Translations under genes and position numbers: made by a program
Notes under the pieces: model-generated
What the model was told of the DNA's origin: nothing
Database searches by the model: none
The model's input: only the letters and a program-made list of their open reading frames with translations
Part shown: positions 6,904 to 12,895 of the stretch, piece by piece
Position numbering within the stretch: position 1 is the first letter of the stretch
How the letters are laid out: every line of letters starts with the position of its first letter
From: Acidobacteriota bacterium
GTDB lineage: Bacteria > Acidobacteriota > Terriglobia > UBA7540
NCBI GenBank assembly: GCA_003224635.1
Contig: QHZK01000079.1
Location: 1-12,895 of the forward strand
Direction of reading: 5' to 3'
DNA length: 12,895 nucleotides

Positions 6904-7866
6904 ATGGTCCTTCTGACTGGCGCCACCGGCTATCTCGGCTCCCAAATCGCGCGCGAGCTCGCGCATCGCGGCGCGCCGTTTCGCGTGCTGGTGCGCGACC
7001 CGGCGCGGGCGCCAGCGAAGTGCGAGGTTGTAGCGGGCGACCTTCTCGATGCCGAGGCCCTCAGGAAGGCTCTCGTCGGCGTCGACCGCGTCATCCACAC
7101 CGCCGCGCTGGTGAAGGTGTGGGTGCGCGACCGGCGCGAGTTTCACCGCGTCAATGTGGACGGTCTGAAGGCGCTGGTCGTGGCCGCAGCGGAAGCGGGC
7201 GTCCGCCGCGTCGTCTATACTTCTTCGTTCATCGCTCTCGGCCCCTCGGCCGATGCCAACGCCGGTGAAGGACTGCGTCACCCCGGAGGGTTTTCGAACG
7301 AATACGAAGAGAGCAAGGCTCGGGCTCTCGAGTGGGTGCGCGCCGAAGGCTTCGGCAACTTCCCCGTGATGGCTCTGCTCCCCGGCGTGATCTACGGTCC
7401 GGGTCCGCGCACCGAAGGGAACCTGGTGGGAGGGATGATCGAGCAGTATCTGGCCGGGAAATTTCCGGGCCTGCTCGGCTCCGGCCACCAGCGGTGGAGT
7501 TTTTCGTTCAATGCGGACGTGGCGGCCGCGCACCTGGCCGCGCTCGAACGCGGCTCGCCCGGCCAGGAATACGTCCTCGGCGGCGACAACCGCTCGCTCA
7601 ACGAGTTTTTCCGGCTGCTCGGCGAGCTTTCGGGTGTCCGGCGTCCGGTCCGCCACCTGCCGTTTGCGGCCGGGAAAATCGTGGGCGCGCTAGAACTCGC
7701 CTGCGCCGAACTCTTCGGGCGCGCGCCCCAACTTACGCCCGGCGTAGTCGAGGTTTTCAACCATGACTGGGTCTATTCGAGCGCGAAAGCCGCTCGCGAG
7801 CTTGGATACCGTGTCTCGCCGCTCGCAGAAGGGCTTCGGAAAACGCTGGTGGCGAGGGGAGAATAA
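6904..7866 (+). CDS. Extended SDR, NAD(P)-dependent, farnesol-dehydrogenase-like
   Basis: The 320-residue protein opens MVLLTGATGYLGSQIA, the Rossmann nucleotide site (GATGYLG, 6-12). Catalytic residues of extended SDRs are present: S108 in VVYTSSFIALG and Y134/K138 in YEESK. The start at 6904 gives the normal family N-terminus; an in-frame ATG at 6883 would add seven residues encoded by repeat DNA. Neither has a Shine-Dalgarno. HTAALVKVW, TSSFIALG, PGVIYGPGPRT, GSGHQRWSFS and a C-terminal HDWVYSSAKA resemble, from memory, the plant farnesol dehydrogenase FLDH more closely than sugar epimerases. Automated calls could be NAD-dependent epimerase, dihydroflavonol reductase or HpnA-like. The predicted reaction is interconversion of a prenyl alcohol and its aldehyde; substrate is inferred from similarity and from the flanking UbiA and kinase genes. 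The next gene begins only 24 bases later, so co-transcription is likely. Confidence 0.82.
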   Translation: MVLLTGATGYLGSQIARELAHRGAPFRVLVRDPARAPAKCEVVAGDLLDAEALRKALVGVDRVIHTAALVKVWVRDRREFHRVNVDGLKALVVAAAEAGVRRVVYTSSFIALGPSADANAGEGLRHPGGFSNEYEESKARALEWVRAEGFGNFPVMALLPGVIYGPGPRTEGNLVGGMIEQYLAGKFPGLLGSGHQRWSFSFNADVAAAHLAALERGSPGQEYVLGGDNRSLNEFFRLLGELSGVRRPVRHLPFAAGKIVGALELACAELFGRAPQLTPGVVEVFNHDWVYSSAKAARELGYRVSPLAEGLRKTLVARGE

Positions 7867-7871
7867 CGAAA

Positions 7872-7899
7872 GATGAATTATGAATGATGAATGACGAAT
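7872..7899 (+). repeat. Four heptanucleotide repeats overlapping the kinase-fusion start
   Basis: GATGAAT, TATGAAT, GATGAAT and GACGAAT follow one another without a gap. The array begins just after the SDR stop and runs over the ATG at 7891, so the first residues of the next protein may be encoded by the repeat. No Shine-Dalgarno is visible. Confidence 0.75.
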
Positions 7900-9354
7900 C
7901 CGATGACCATAACGCTCAATCAGGTGACGTCTCGTCCGCTTTTCTCGACGCGCAAGATCGTCCACATGTCGATGCTCGGGTTCGCGTTTCTGTTGCCTTT
8001 TCTGACGTGGCCTCAGGCGGCTGGCGCCGCGTTGCTCGCCCTGCTCTTCAATTTGCTCATCCTCCCACGGTTGGAAGTGGACCTTCGGAAGCGGCCTGGG
8101 AGCGCGGGCGTCCCATTCGCTTCGCTCAGGGCAGACTCGCCCGCTCAACGATTGTCGGACTCCGCGGTTGACTCCACCACTGCGTCGGCTGCTGAATCAT
8201 CCGCAAGCGTTTGGACGGGAATAATCCTTTATCCCATTTCGGTGCTCGCGCTCATCCTCCTCTATCGTCACAGCATGCACGTTGCAGCGGCCGTGTGGGC
8301 GATCATGGCTCTGGGCGATGGCTTGGCGAGCGTAGCGGGCGAGCGCCTGGGAGGTCCTGCGCTTCCCTATAACCGCGAGAAAACGTGGGCGGGCTCTGTG
8401 AGCTTCGCCCTCGCCGGGACCGCGCTCGCCTATACGCTGGCGCGCTGGGTGAATCCGGCGCTCGAGAGCGATAAAGCGCTCCTCGTGTGCGCGGCGACTG
8501 CTGTGGTGGGAGCGCTGGTCGAAAGCGCGCCGGTCCGCCTAGACGATAACGCTACCGTGCCGCTGGTTTCGGGCGGCTTCATGTTCTGCGCGTTCCTGAT
8601 GGAGCGTTCGGCGCTGGCGAGCAACCTGCCTTATCTCGGGCGCCGGATCGCGCTGGCCGTCGTGATCAACCTCGCCTTCGCGCTCGTCGCTCTGAGACTG
8701 AGACTGGTTGCGAGATCGGGCGCCCGGGCGGGATTCCTTCTGGGAGTGGCCGTCTACCTCGGCTACGGATGGAAAAGCTTCTCGCTGCTGCTCGCGTTTT
8801 TTGTGCTCGGCTCGATGGCCACGCGCTTGGGTTATGCGAAAAAGGCGGCGCGCGGTATTGCAGAGCGGCGGGGCGGCGGGCGAAGCTGGCGCGAAGCCCT
8901 GGCGAACACGCTGGCGGGCGCTTTCTTCTCGATCCTCGTCATCACCACTCACCACGAAGCCGCGTTCCTGGTGGCGCTGATGGCGACGTTCGCGGAGGCC
9001 GCTGGCGACACAGTATCGAGCGAGATCGGCCAGTGGCTCTCCACGCGCGCTTACCTGGTCACGACGTTCGAGCCGGTTCGAGCCGGGGAAAACGGGGGGA
9101 TTTCGCTCGGCGGGACCGCGGCGGGACTGGCAGCCTCGGCGCTCGTTGCCGGTTTAGGGTACGCCCTGGGACTCTCTACCAGGGGCGGCGCGGCGCTGGC
9201 GCTCGCGGCGGGGTTGGCTGGGAACCTGCTCGATAGCGTTCTCGGAGCAACGCTCGAGCGGCGCGGCTTGGTCTCGAACGGTATCGTGAATTTTGCCGGG
9301 ACGAGTTTTGCTGGCGCGCTGGCGCTCGGACTCTCGCTGCGGGCGGGACATTAG
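7891..9354 (+). CDS. Two-domain membrane protein: SEC59/VTE5-like prenol kinase joined to DUF92 (VTE6-like)
   Basis: The 487-residue polytopic protein has two recognisable halves. Residues about 20-235 resemble the CTP-dependent polyprenol/phytol/diacylglycerol kinase family: RKIVHMSMLGFA near the start, GDGLASVAGERLGG at 142-155, NREKTWAGSVSF at 161-172 and LDDNATVPLVSG at 217-228 are its nucleotide and catalytic motifs. Residues about 250-487 are DUF92, with FAEAAGDTVSSEIGQ at 367-381, RAGENGGISLGGT at 397-409 and NGIVNF at 463-468. In Arabidopsis, VTE5 makes phytyl phosphate and the DUF92 protein VTE6 makes phytyl diphosphate, so one chain could carry both steps; this is inference. A hydrophilic stretch at 66-108, rich in Ser/Ala, interrupts the first half and looks inserted. 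The start is ATG 7891 or ATG 7903; neither has a ribosome site. Location is the cytoplasmic membrane. Confidence 0.85.
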   Translation: MTNPMTITLNQVTSRPLFSTRKIVHMSMLGFAFLLPFLTWPQAAGAALLALLFNLLILPRLEVDLRKRPGSAGVPFASLRADSPAQRLSDSAVDSTTASAAESSASVWTGIILYPISVLALILLYRHSMHVAAAVWAIMALGDGLASVAGERLGGPALPYNREKTWAGSVSFALAGTALAYTLARWVNPALESDKALLVCAATAVVGALVESAPVRLDDNATVPLVSGGFMFCAFLMERSALASNLPYLGRRIALAVVINLAFALVALRLRLVARSGARAGFLLGVAVYLGYGWKSFSLLLAFFVLGSMATRLGYAKKAARGIAERRGGGRSWREALANTLAGAFFSILVITTHHEAAFLVALMATFAEAAGDTVSSEIGQWLSTRAYLVTTFEPVRAGENGGISLGGTAAGLAASALVAGLGYALGLSTRGGAALALAAGLAGNLLDSVLGATLERRGLVSNGIVNFAGTSFAGALALGLSLRAGH

Positions 9355-9371
9355 ACTAGCCGGATGGCCTT

Positions 9372-9421
9372 TGTAGCGGCGGTCTGTGACCGCCGCACGG
9401 CGCTCATAGAGCGCCGCTACA
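9372..9421. repeat. REP-like double-hairpin element
   Basis: Outer arms TGTAGCGGCG (9372-9381) and CGCCGCTACA (9412-9421) are perfect reverse complements. Inside are two perfect 7-bp stems with 3-base loops: GGCGGTC-TGT-GACCGCC (9378-9394) and GGCGCTC-ATA-GAGCGCC (9399-9415). The layout resembles REP/BIME elements moved by RAYT transposases in other bacteria. It lies 17 bases after the kinase-fusion stop and could serve as a transcript end. No transposase gene is in the window. Confidence 0.7.
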
Positions 9422-9502
9422 GCGAGACGCCTTGGACGTTCGGCTCCGAAGTTGATAGAATCACCGTTGCCAGCCTCGGCTACATCAGGGCTGGCGGTCG
9501 AA

Positions 9503-10051
9503 ATGCCGATGCACGTCGCACAAGCTCTGGTTCTGCTTCTTCTCGCCGCCGACTCCGTGAAAGTCCCAACCGACCCGGGGCTCTACTACCTGAACCCCAA
9601 GGGCGTCACCCGGCTCGAAGGTCGGGCCGTGACGGTGGCGCACTCGGGAAGCAAGCTTCCCCCCATACCGCTCAAAGGCGCATTACCCCTGGGAAACAGC
9701 AAAGTCAAGGCGGAAGTCCTGGGCGAGCACGCCGAGCAGCACGTCATCTCGACTCCGGTGTTCTACTACCGGGTCACAGCGGGCGGCGAAGCGACGGGCG
9801 CCGGCGACCTGGTCCTGGTGAGGCTTAAGGCCAAGCACGGCCGCAGGGAGTTTGAAGTCAGCGCGCAGGCCAACTGGCAGGCGAGTTCCGGCATTTCGCT
9901 GCGCTCGCAGGTAAAGTTCTACGTGAAGCAGGTGGAGAGCGGCGTGCACAAACTTCTGCCCGCCGAGGACCTCGATCCCGGCGAATACGGTTTTTATCAG
10001 TATCGCGGGCGCGACCTGCCTGGATTCCTCTACGACTTTTCCGTCGAATAA
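9503..10051 (+). CDS. Secreted protein of unknown function
   Basis: I do not recognise this 182-residue protein. Starting at ATG 9503 it opens MPMHVAQALVLLLLAADS, a short signal peptide with a leucine-rich core; ATG 9509 is equally possible and a TTG at 9452 would add an unlikely leader. No strong Shine-Dalgarno is seen. The mature part has an N-terminal PTDPGLYYLNPKG segment, a middle rich in beta-type residues (VISTPVFYYRV, DLVLVRLKAKHGRREFEV) and a tail PGEYGFYQYRG. Such PGEY..Y tails recur in secreted Acidobacteria proteins as I remember them. It stands alone between a REP-like element and trpD, which converges on it with 63 bases between stops. It probably acts in the periplasm or at the envelope. 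Confidence 0.7.
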   Translation: MPMHVAQALVLLLLAADSVKVPTDPGLYYLNPKGVTRLEGRAVTVAHSGSKLPPIPLKGALPLGNSKVKAEVLGEHAEQHVISTPVFYYRVTAGGEATGAGDLVLVRLKAKHGRREFEVSAQANWQASSGISLRSQVKFYVKQVESGVHKLLPAEDLDPGEYGFYQYRGRDLPGFLYDFSVE

Positions 10052-10114
10052 TATGAATAGGCGCTCGACCTCGGCGCGGACTGCTGACGCCACCGACAAC
10101 TCGCGGCGGACTTC

Positions 10115-11167
10115 TTACAGGCGATTCTTCTGAGTGAATTCCACCAGCGCGGCGAGCGTGCGGCGCGCGGCGCCGGAATCGATGGCCTGAGCCGCGATTT
10201 CGACTCCCTGCACAAATCCCTCCGCCTTGCCCGCTGCTACCAGCGCCGCCGAGGCATTGGCCAGGACTAGGTCGCGATGGTCGCCCGGCTTGCCTTCGAG
10301 CACTCGCCGGAGGAGTTCCGCATTGGTCGCGGGATCGCCGCCTTGAAGGACCCCGGCAGGGGCGCGCCGCAATGCGAAGTCTTCGGGAAAGATGTCACGC
10401 GTCTTCACGCCCCCTGCATCGACCTCGGAAAGCTGAGTCGGACCGGTGGTGGAAATTTCGTCGATGCCGTCCCAGGCGGCCACGACGAACGCGCGGCGCG
10501 TGCCGATCTCGGACAGCGCGTGGGCCATAATGGCCGTGCGGTCTCGATCGTAAACGCCCAGCAACTGCACCGGGGCCCCGAGCGGATTCGTCAGCGGCCC
10601 GAGCAGGTTGAACACCGTCCTGGTCTTGAGGGCGCGCCGCGCGTTCATGACGTGCTTCATCGCCACGTGCAGGTGCGGCGCAAAGAGAAAGACCATGCCC
10701 ACGCGCTCGAGGCACTCCGGGATACGCGCGAGCGGCAGGTCGATCGAGACTCCCAGGGCCTCCAGCACGTCGGCGCTGCCGCAGCGGCTCGAGATCGACC
10801 GGTTGCCGTGCTTGGCCACGCGCACCCCGGCCGCCGCAGCCACTAGCGCCGTCGCCGTCGAGACGTTGAGCGTCCCCTGGCCGTCGCCGCCCGTCCCGCA
10901 AGTGTCGAGCAGCAACTCGCGGCGCGAAAGGCCGTCAACATCCACCCCCGCCGCGCGCAGATGCTCTGCCGCGCGCGCCCGCATCACCTCGGCAAAACCC
11001 ACTAACTCTTCCGCCTGCTCGCCTTTGTCGCGCAGGGCAACGAGCAACGCCACGACCTCCGGGTCAGGGACCGACCCCGAAAGCAGACACTCCATGACGT
11101 CGCGCGCTTCGGGCCGCGTCAGATCAGACCCGCCTTCGAGTTTTTCTATTGCTTCATGAATGTGCAT
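10115..11167 (-). CDS. trpD: Anthranilate phosphoribosyltransferase
   Basis: The 350-residue enzyme joins anthranilate and PRPP to give phosphoribosyl anthranilate, the second step of tryptophan synthesis, in the cytoplasm. Conserved motifs are in place: DTCGTGGDGQGTLNVST with GTGGD at 91-95 for the PRPP diphosphate, KHGNRSISSRCGSADVLEALG beginning at K119 for anthranilate and ribose contacts, RTVFNLLGPLTNP at 183-195, and GIDEIST with the metal-binding D236/E237. Length matches the family. The start is set by the usual MHIHEAIEKL N-terminus; upstream lie GCTGAC-type heptads and no Shine-Dalgarno. No other trp gene is adjacent, so tryptophan genes are scattered or continue elsewhere. It is divergent from sucC across 253 bases. 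Confidence 0.97.
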   Translation of the reverse strand: MHIHEAIEKLEGGSDLTRPEARDVMECLLSGSVPDPEVVALLVALRDKGEQAEELVGFAEVMRARAAEHLRAAGVDVDGLSRRELLLDTCGTGGDGQGTLNVSTATALVAAAAGVRVAKHGNRSISSRCGSADVLEALGVSIDLPLARIPECLERVGMVFLFAPHLHVAMKHVMNARRALKTRTVFNLLGPLTNPLGAPVQLLGVYDRDRTAIMAHALSEIGTRRAFVVAAWDGIDEISTTGPTQLSEVDAGGVKTRDIFPEDFALRRAPAGVLQGGDPATNAELLRRVLEGKPGDHRDLVLANASAALVAAGKAEGFVQGVEIAAQAIDSGAARRTLAALVEFTQKNRL

Positions 11168-11169
11168 GA

Positions 11170-11190
11170 TCGTAGCCGTCAGCAGTCAGC
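11170..11190 (-). repeat. Short heptad repeat directly upstream of trpD
   Basis: Reading on the minus strand toward trpD, GCTGACT, GCTGACG and a decayed GCTACGA stand in tandem and end two bases before the ATG. The unit is the same family as the GCTGATA heptads before the SDR gene. They replace any visible ribosome site. Confidence 0.6.
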
Positions 11191-11270
11191 GATCGGCAAA
11201 CCCGAGCAGTCGGCTACCGCCAATCTCGGACGGGCCTTCCCGATAATGTCTTACGGTTTGGCTGCACGCA

Positions 11271-11299
11271 TTGCTTTCTCGCCGCGCATTTCCTATACT
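11271..11299 (+). promoter_or_regulatory. Candidate promoter for sucC
   Basis: TTGCTT at 11271-11276 and TATACT at 11294-11299 are spaced by 17 bases. The -10 box differs from consensus at one base, and the -35 box matches at three. Transcription would start near 11306, leaving a leader of about 115 bases that contains the ACAACTG heptads. Confidence 0.4.
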
Positions 11300-11388
11300 G
11301 CCCAATTACGATGCAAACAACAATTCTAACGTGAAGTTCTCATTCGCTTAAAAGAGTTTGACCGGGCCCGGCGCAGGCTCCTTAACGG

Positions 11389-11409
11389 ACAACTGACCAC
11401 TGACAACTG
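11389..11409 (+). repeat. Three heptanucleotide repeats upstream of sucC
   Basis: ACAACTG, ACCACTG and ACAACTG are contiguous and end 11 bases before the sucC ATG. They resemble, from memory, the heptanucleotide short tandem repeats described in filamentous cyanobacteria. No Shine-Dalgarno lies between the array and the start. Confidence 0.7.
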
Positions 11410-11420
11410 GCTGCTTATCC

Positions 11421-12599
11421 ATGAAAATCCACGAATACCAGGCCAAGCAAGTCCTGGCGCGCTACGGGGTCACGGTGCCGCGCGGCGAGGTGATCGCGAA
11501 GGCCGACGAAGCTCGTGGCGTGGCGGAACGTTTGCATGGCGGGAAAGGTGACGGAGCTGTCGTGGTCAAGGCCCAGATCCACGCGGGCGGTCGAGGCAAG
11601 GGCGGTGGCGTGAAACTGGCCCGCAGCGCCGAGGAAGCGGAAAAACTGGCCGCGCAGATGCTCGGCATGACGCTGGTCACGCATCAGACTGGCCCCGAGG
11701 GGCGCGTGGTAAGGCGCGTGCTGATCGAAGAAGGCCTTGAAGTCGACCGCGAGCTCTACCTGGGTCTGGTCATTGACCGCGCGAGCGGATGCCCCGTGTT
11801 CATGGCGTCGACCGAGGGCGGCGTCGAAATCGAAGTGGTCGCGGCCGAACATCCGGAGAAAATCCTGAAGGAGTTCATCAACCCCGCCGTCGGCTTCCAG
11901 CCGTTCCAGGCGCGTAAGCTCGCCTTCGGGCTGGACCTCGACGGCGCGCGGGTAAACGAGGCGAGCAGGTTCTTCACGAGCCTCTACCGGGCCTTCGAAG
12001 CGACGGACGCCTCGCTCGCCGAGATTAATCCCTTCGTGGTCACGAAGGACGGACGGCTGCTGGCGCTCGACGCCAAAATGAATTTTGACGACAACGCCCT
12101 TTTCCGCCACCCGGACATCCGCGAGCTGCGCGACACGAACGAGGAAGACGCGCTCGAAGTGAAGGCCACGAACTACGGCCTGAATTACATCCGCCTGGAC
12201 GGCAACGTGGGCTGCATGGTGAACGGCGCAGGCCTGGCGATGGCCACGATGGACATCATCCAGTACGCGGGAGGGCACCCGGCCAACTTCCTCGACGTGG
12301 GCGGCGGCGCTAACGAGGAGCAGGTGCGCCGCGGCTTCGAGATCATCCTCGGCGACCCGAACGTGCGCGCCGTCCTGATCAACATCTTCGGCGGCATCAT
12401 GCGCTGCGACGTCGTGGCGAGCGGCGTCGTCTCGGCGGCCCGCAGCCTCGGCTTCAAGGTGCCCGTGGTCGTACGGCTCGAAGGCACCAACGTCGAGCTG
12501 GGGCAGAAAATGTTGAGCGAGTCTGGACTCGATTTTGCCGTCGCAAAGGGAATGAAAGACGCGGCGGAAAAGGTTGTGGCGCTGGCAAGGTCCGGCTAG
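11421..12599 (+). CDS. sucC: Succinyl-CoA synthetase (succinate-CoA ligase) beta subunit
   Basis: The 392-residue protein is the nucleotide- and succinate-binding subunit of the TCA-cycle enzyme that converts succinyl-CoA to succinate with formation of ATP or GTP. MKIHEYQAKQVLARYGV is the family N-terminus and fixes the start. The ATP-grasp region is clear: VVVKAQIHAGGRGKGGG at 47-63 with K50, and EINPF at 201-205 plus D217 as magnesium ligands. The C-terminal flavodoxin-like domain has GNVGCMVNGAGLAM at 261-274, GGGANEEQV at 294-302 and NIFGGIMRCD at 321-330. Length is standard. The partner sucD normally follows directly, but a membrane protein gene comes next here, so sucD must be elsewhere. 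A candidate promoter and a heptad array lie upstream. Confidence 0.97.
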   Translation: MKIHEYQAKQVLARYGVTVPRGEVIAKADEARGVAERLHGGKGDGAVVVKAQIHAGGRGKGGGVKLARSAEEAEKLAAQMLGMTLVTHQTGPEGRVVRRVLIEEGLEVDRELYLGLVIDRASGCPVFMASTEGGVEIEVVAAEHPEKILKEFINPAVGFQPFQARKLAFGLDLDGARVNEASRFFTSLYRAFEATDASLAEINPFVVTKDGRLLALDAKMNFDDNALFRHPDIRELRDTNEEDALEVKATNYGLNYIRLDGNVGCMVNGAGLAMATMDIIQYAGGHPANFLDVGGGANEEQVRRGFEIILGDPNVRAVLINIFGGIMRCDVVASGVVSAARSLGFKVPVVVRLEGTNVELGQKMLSESGLDFAVAKGMKDAAEKVVALARSG

Positions 12600-12650
12600 C
12601 TTCGCCACCAGAAAACTAGGGCCGGGGCCTCTCGCTGAACGAAGCGCTCT

Positions 12651-12895
12651 ATGAGACAAAGACGCAATCTAGTCTTGTATTCGACAATCGTTGCGGGCGT
12701 TTTTGTTTGGTCCGGTATTCGCCCGCACGACTACTTCACATGGTGCTTGGAAGTTCTTCCGGCCGTTCTTGCGCTGGGCATACTCGCGGCGACATTTCAC
12801 CGGTTCGAGTTCACCGGTCTCGTCTACTTTTTAGTGATGCTTCACGCAATCGTCCTCGTGATTGGCGGGCATTACACCTATGCGGAAGTTCCGCT
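12651..12895 (+). CDS. YjdF/DUF2238 family membrane protein, N-terminal part
   Basis: The frame opens at ATG 12651 and is still open at the window edge, giving 81 residues. Hydrophobic segments are visible at about 8-22, 32-47 and 55-71, followed by the GGHYTYAEVP motif that is highly characteristic of DUF2238 (E. coli YjdF). The full family protein is about 200 residues with several membrane helices and unknown function. It lies 51 bases after sucC on the same strand; a weak 6-bp inverted repeat (GCTTCG at 12599-12604, CGAAGC at 12640-12645) lies between. No Shine-Dalgarno is apparent. Codon use is less GC-rich than in sucC. Confidence 0.85.
   Translation, partial: MRQRRNLVLYSTIVAGVFVWSGIRPHDYFTWCLEVLPAVLALGILAATFHRFEFTGLVYFLVMLHAIVLVIGGHYTYAEVP

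Noticed and set aside
11415..12659. Long 414-residue minus-strand frame opposite sucC
   Set aside because: It mirrors the high third-position GC of sucC, is rich in His/Arg/Val without any family motif, and sucC itself is unmistakable.

Overview
The window is high-GC bacterial chromosome, most likely from an Acidobacteriota-like lineage. This is inferred from gene content (Tat-exported TIM-barrel isomerase, a membrane protein combining polyprenol-kinase-like and DUF92 domains, a secreted orphan protein), from many TTG/ATG starts in GC-rich sequence, and from short heptanucleotide repeats in the spacers. The taxonomy is a guess; no rRNA or other marker is present. All recognisable genes look chromosomal. 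No transposase, integrase, phage gene, CRISPR array, tRNA or rRNA was seen.

Left part (1-4321): a doubtful C-terminal fragment is followed by a 221-base spacer with a perfect 9-bp inverted repeat. Two minus-strand genes follow: a NYN-domain putative RNase with two LOTUS/OST-HTH-like domains, and upstream of it a Tat-exported sugar phosphate isomerase/epimerase-like protein. Divergent from these is a WalJ/YycJ-type metallo-beta-lactamase-fold hydrolase with a TTG start and a plausible promoter.

Centre (4375-9421): purB is followed on the same strand by three genes that form a coherent isoprenoid set. These are a UbiA-family prenyltransferase, an extended SDR resembling plant farnesol dehydrogenase, and a membrane protein joining a SEC59/VTE5-like CTP-dependent prenol kinase half to a DUF92 (VTE6-like) half. 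In plants, VTE5 and VTE6 phosphorylate phytol in two steps to phytyl diphosphate, which UbiA-type enzymes use. The cluster could therefore recycle prenyl alcohols into diphosphates and attach them to an acceptor. This is the most interesting hypothesis in the window.

Right part (9372-12895): a REP-like double hairpin, a secreted protein of unknown function, trpD (convergent with it), sucC (divergent from trpD) and the start of a YjdF/DUF2238 membrane protein cut by the window edge.

A second theme is the spacers. Five genes (purB, the SDR, the kinase fusion, trpD, sucC) are immediately preceded by 7- or 8-base tandem repeats of different sequence and have no visible Shine-Dalgarno. Three genes without such repeats (NYN, isomerase, hydrolase) have a clear one. 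The spacer upstream of the SDR is a nested inverted repeat built from these units. No gene-free stretch exceeds 300 bases unless the first fragment is not a gene, in which case 1-622 holds only the inverted repeat.
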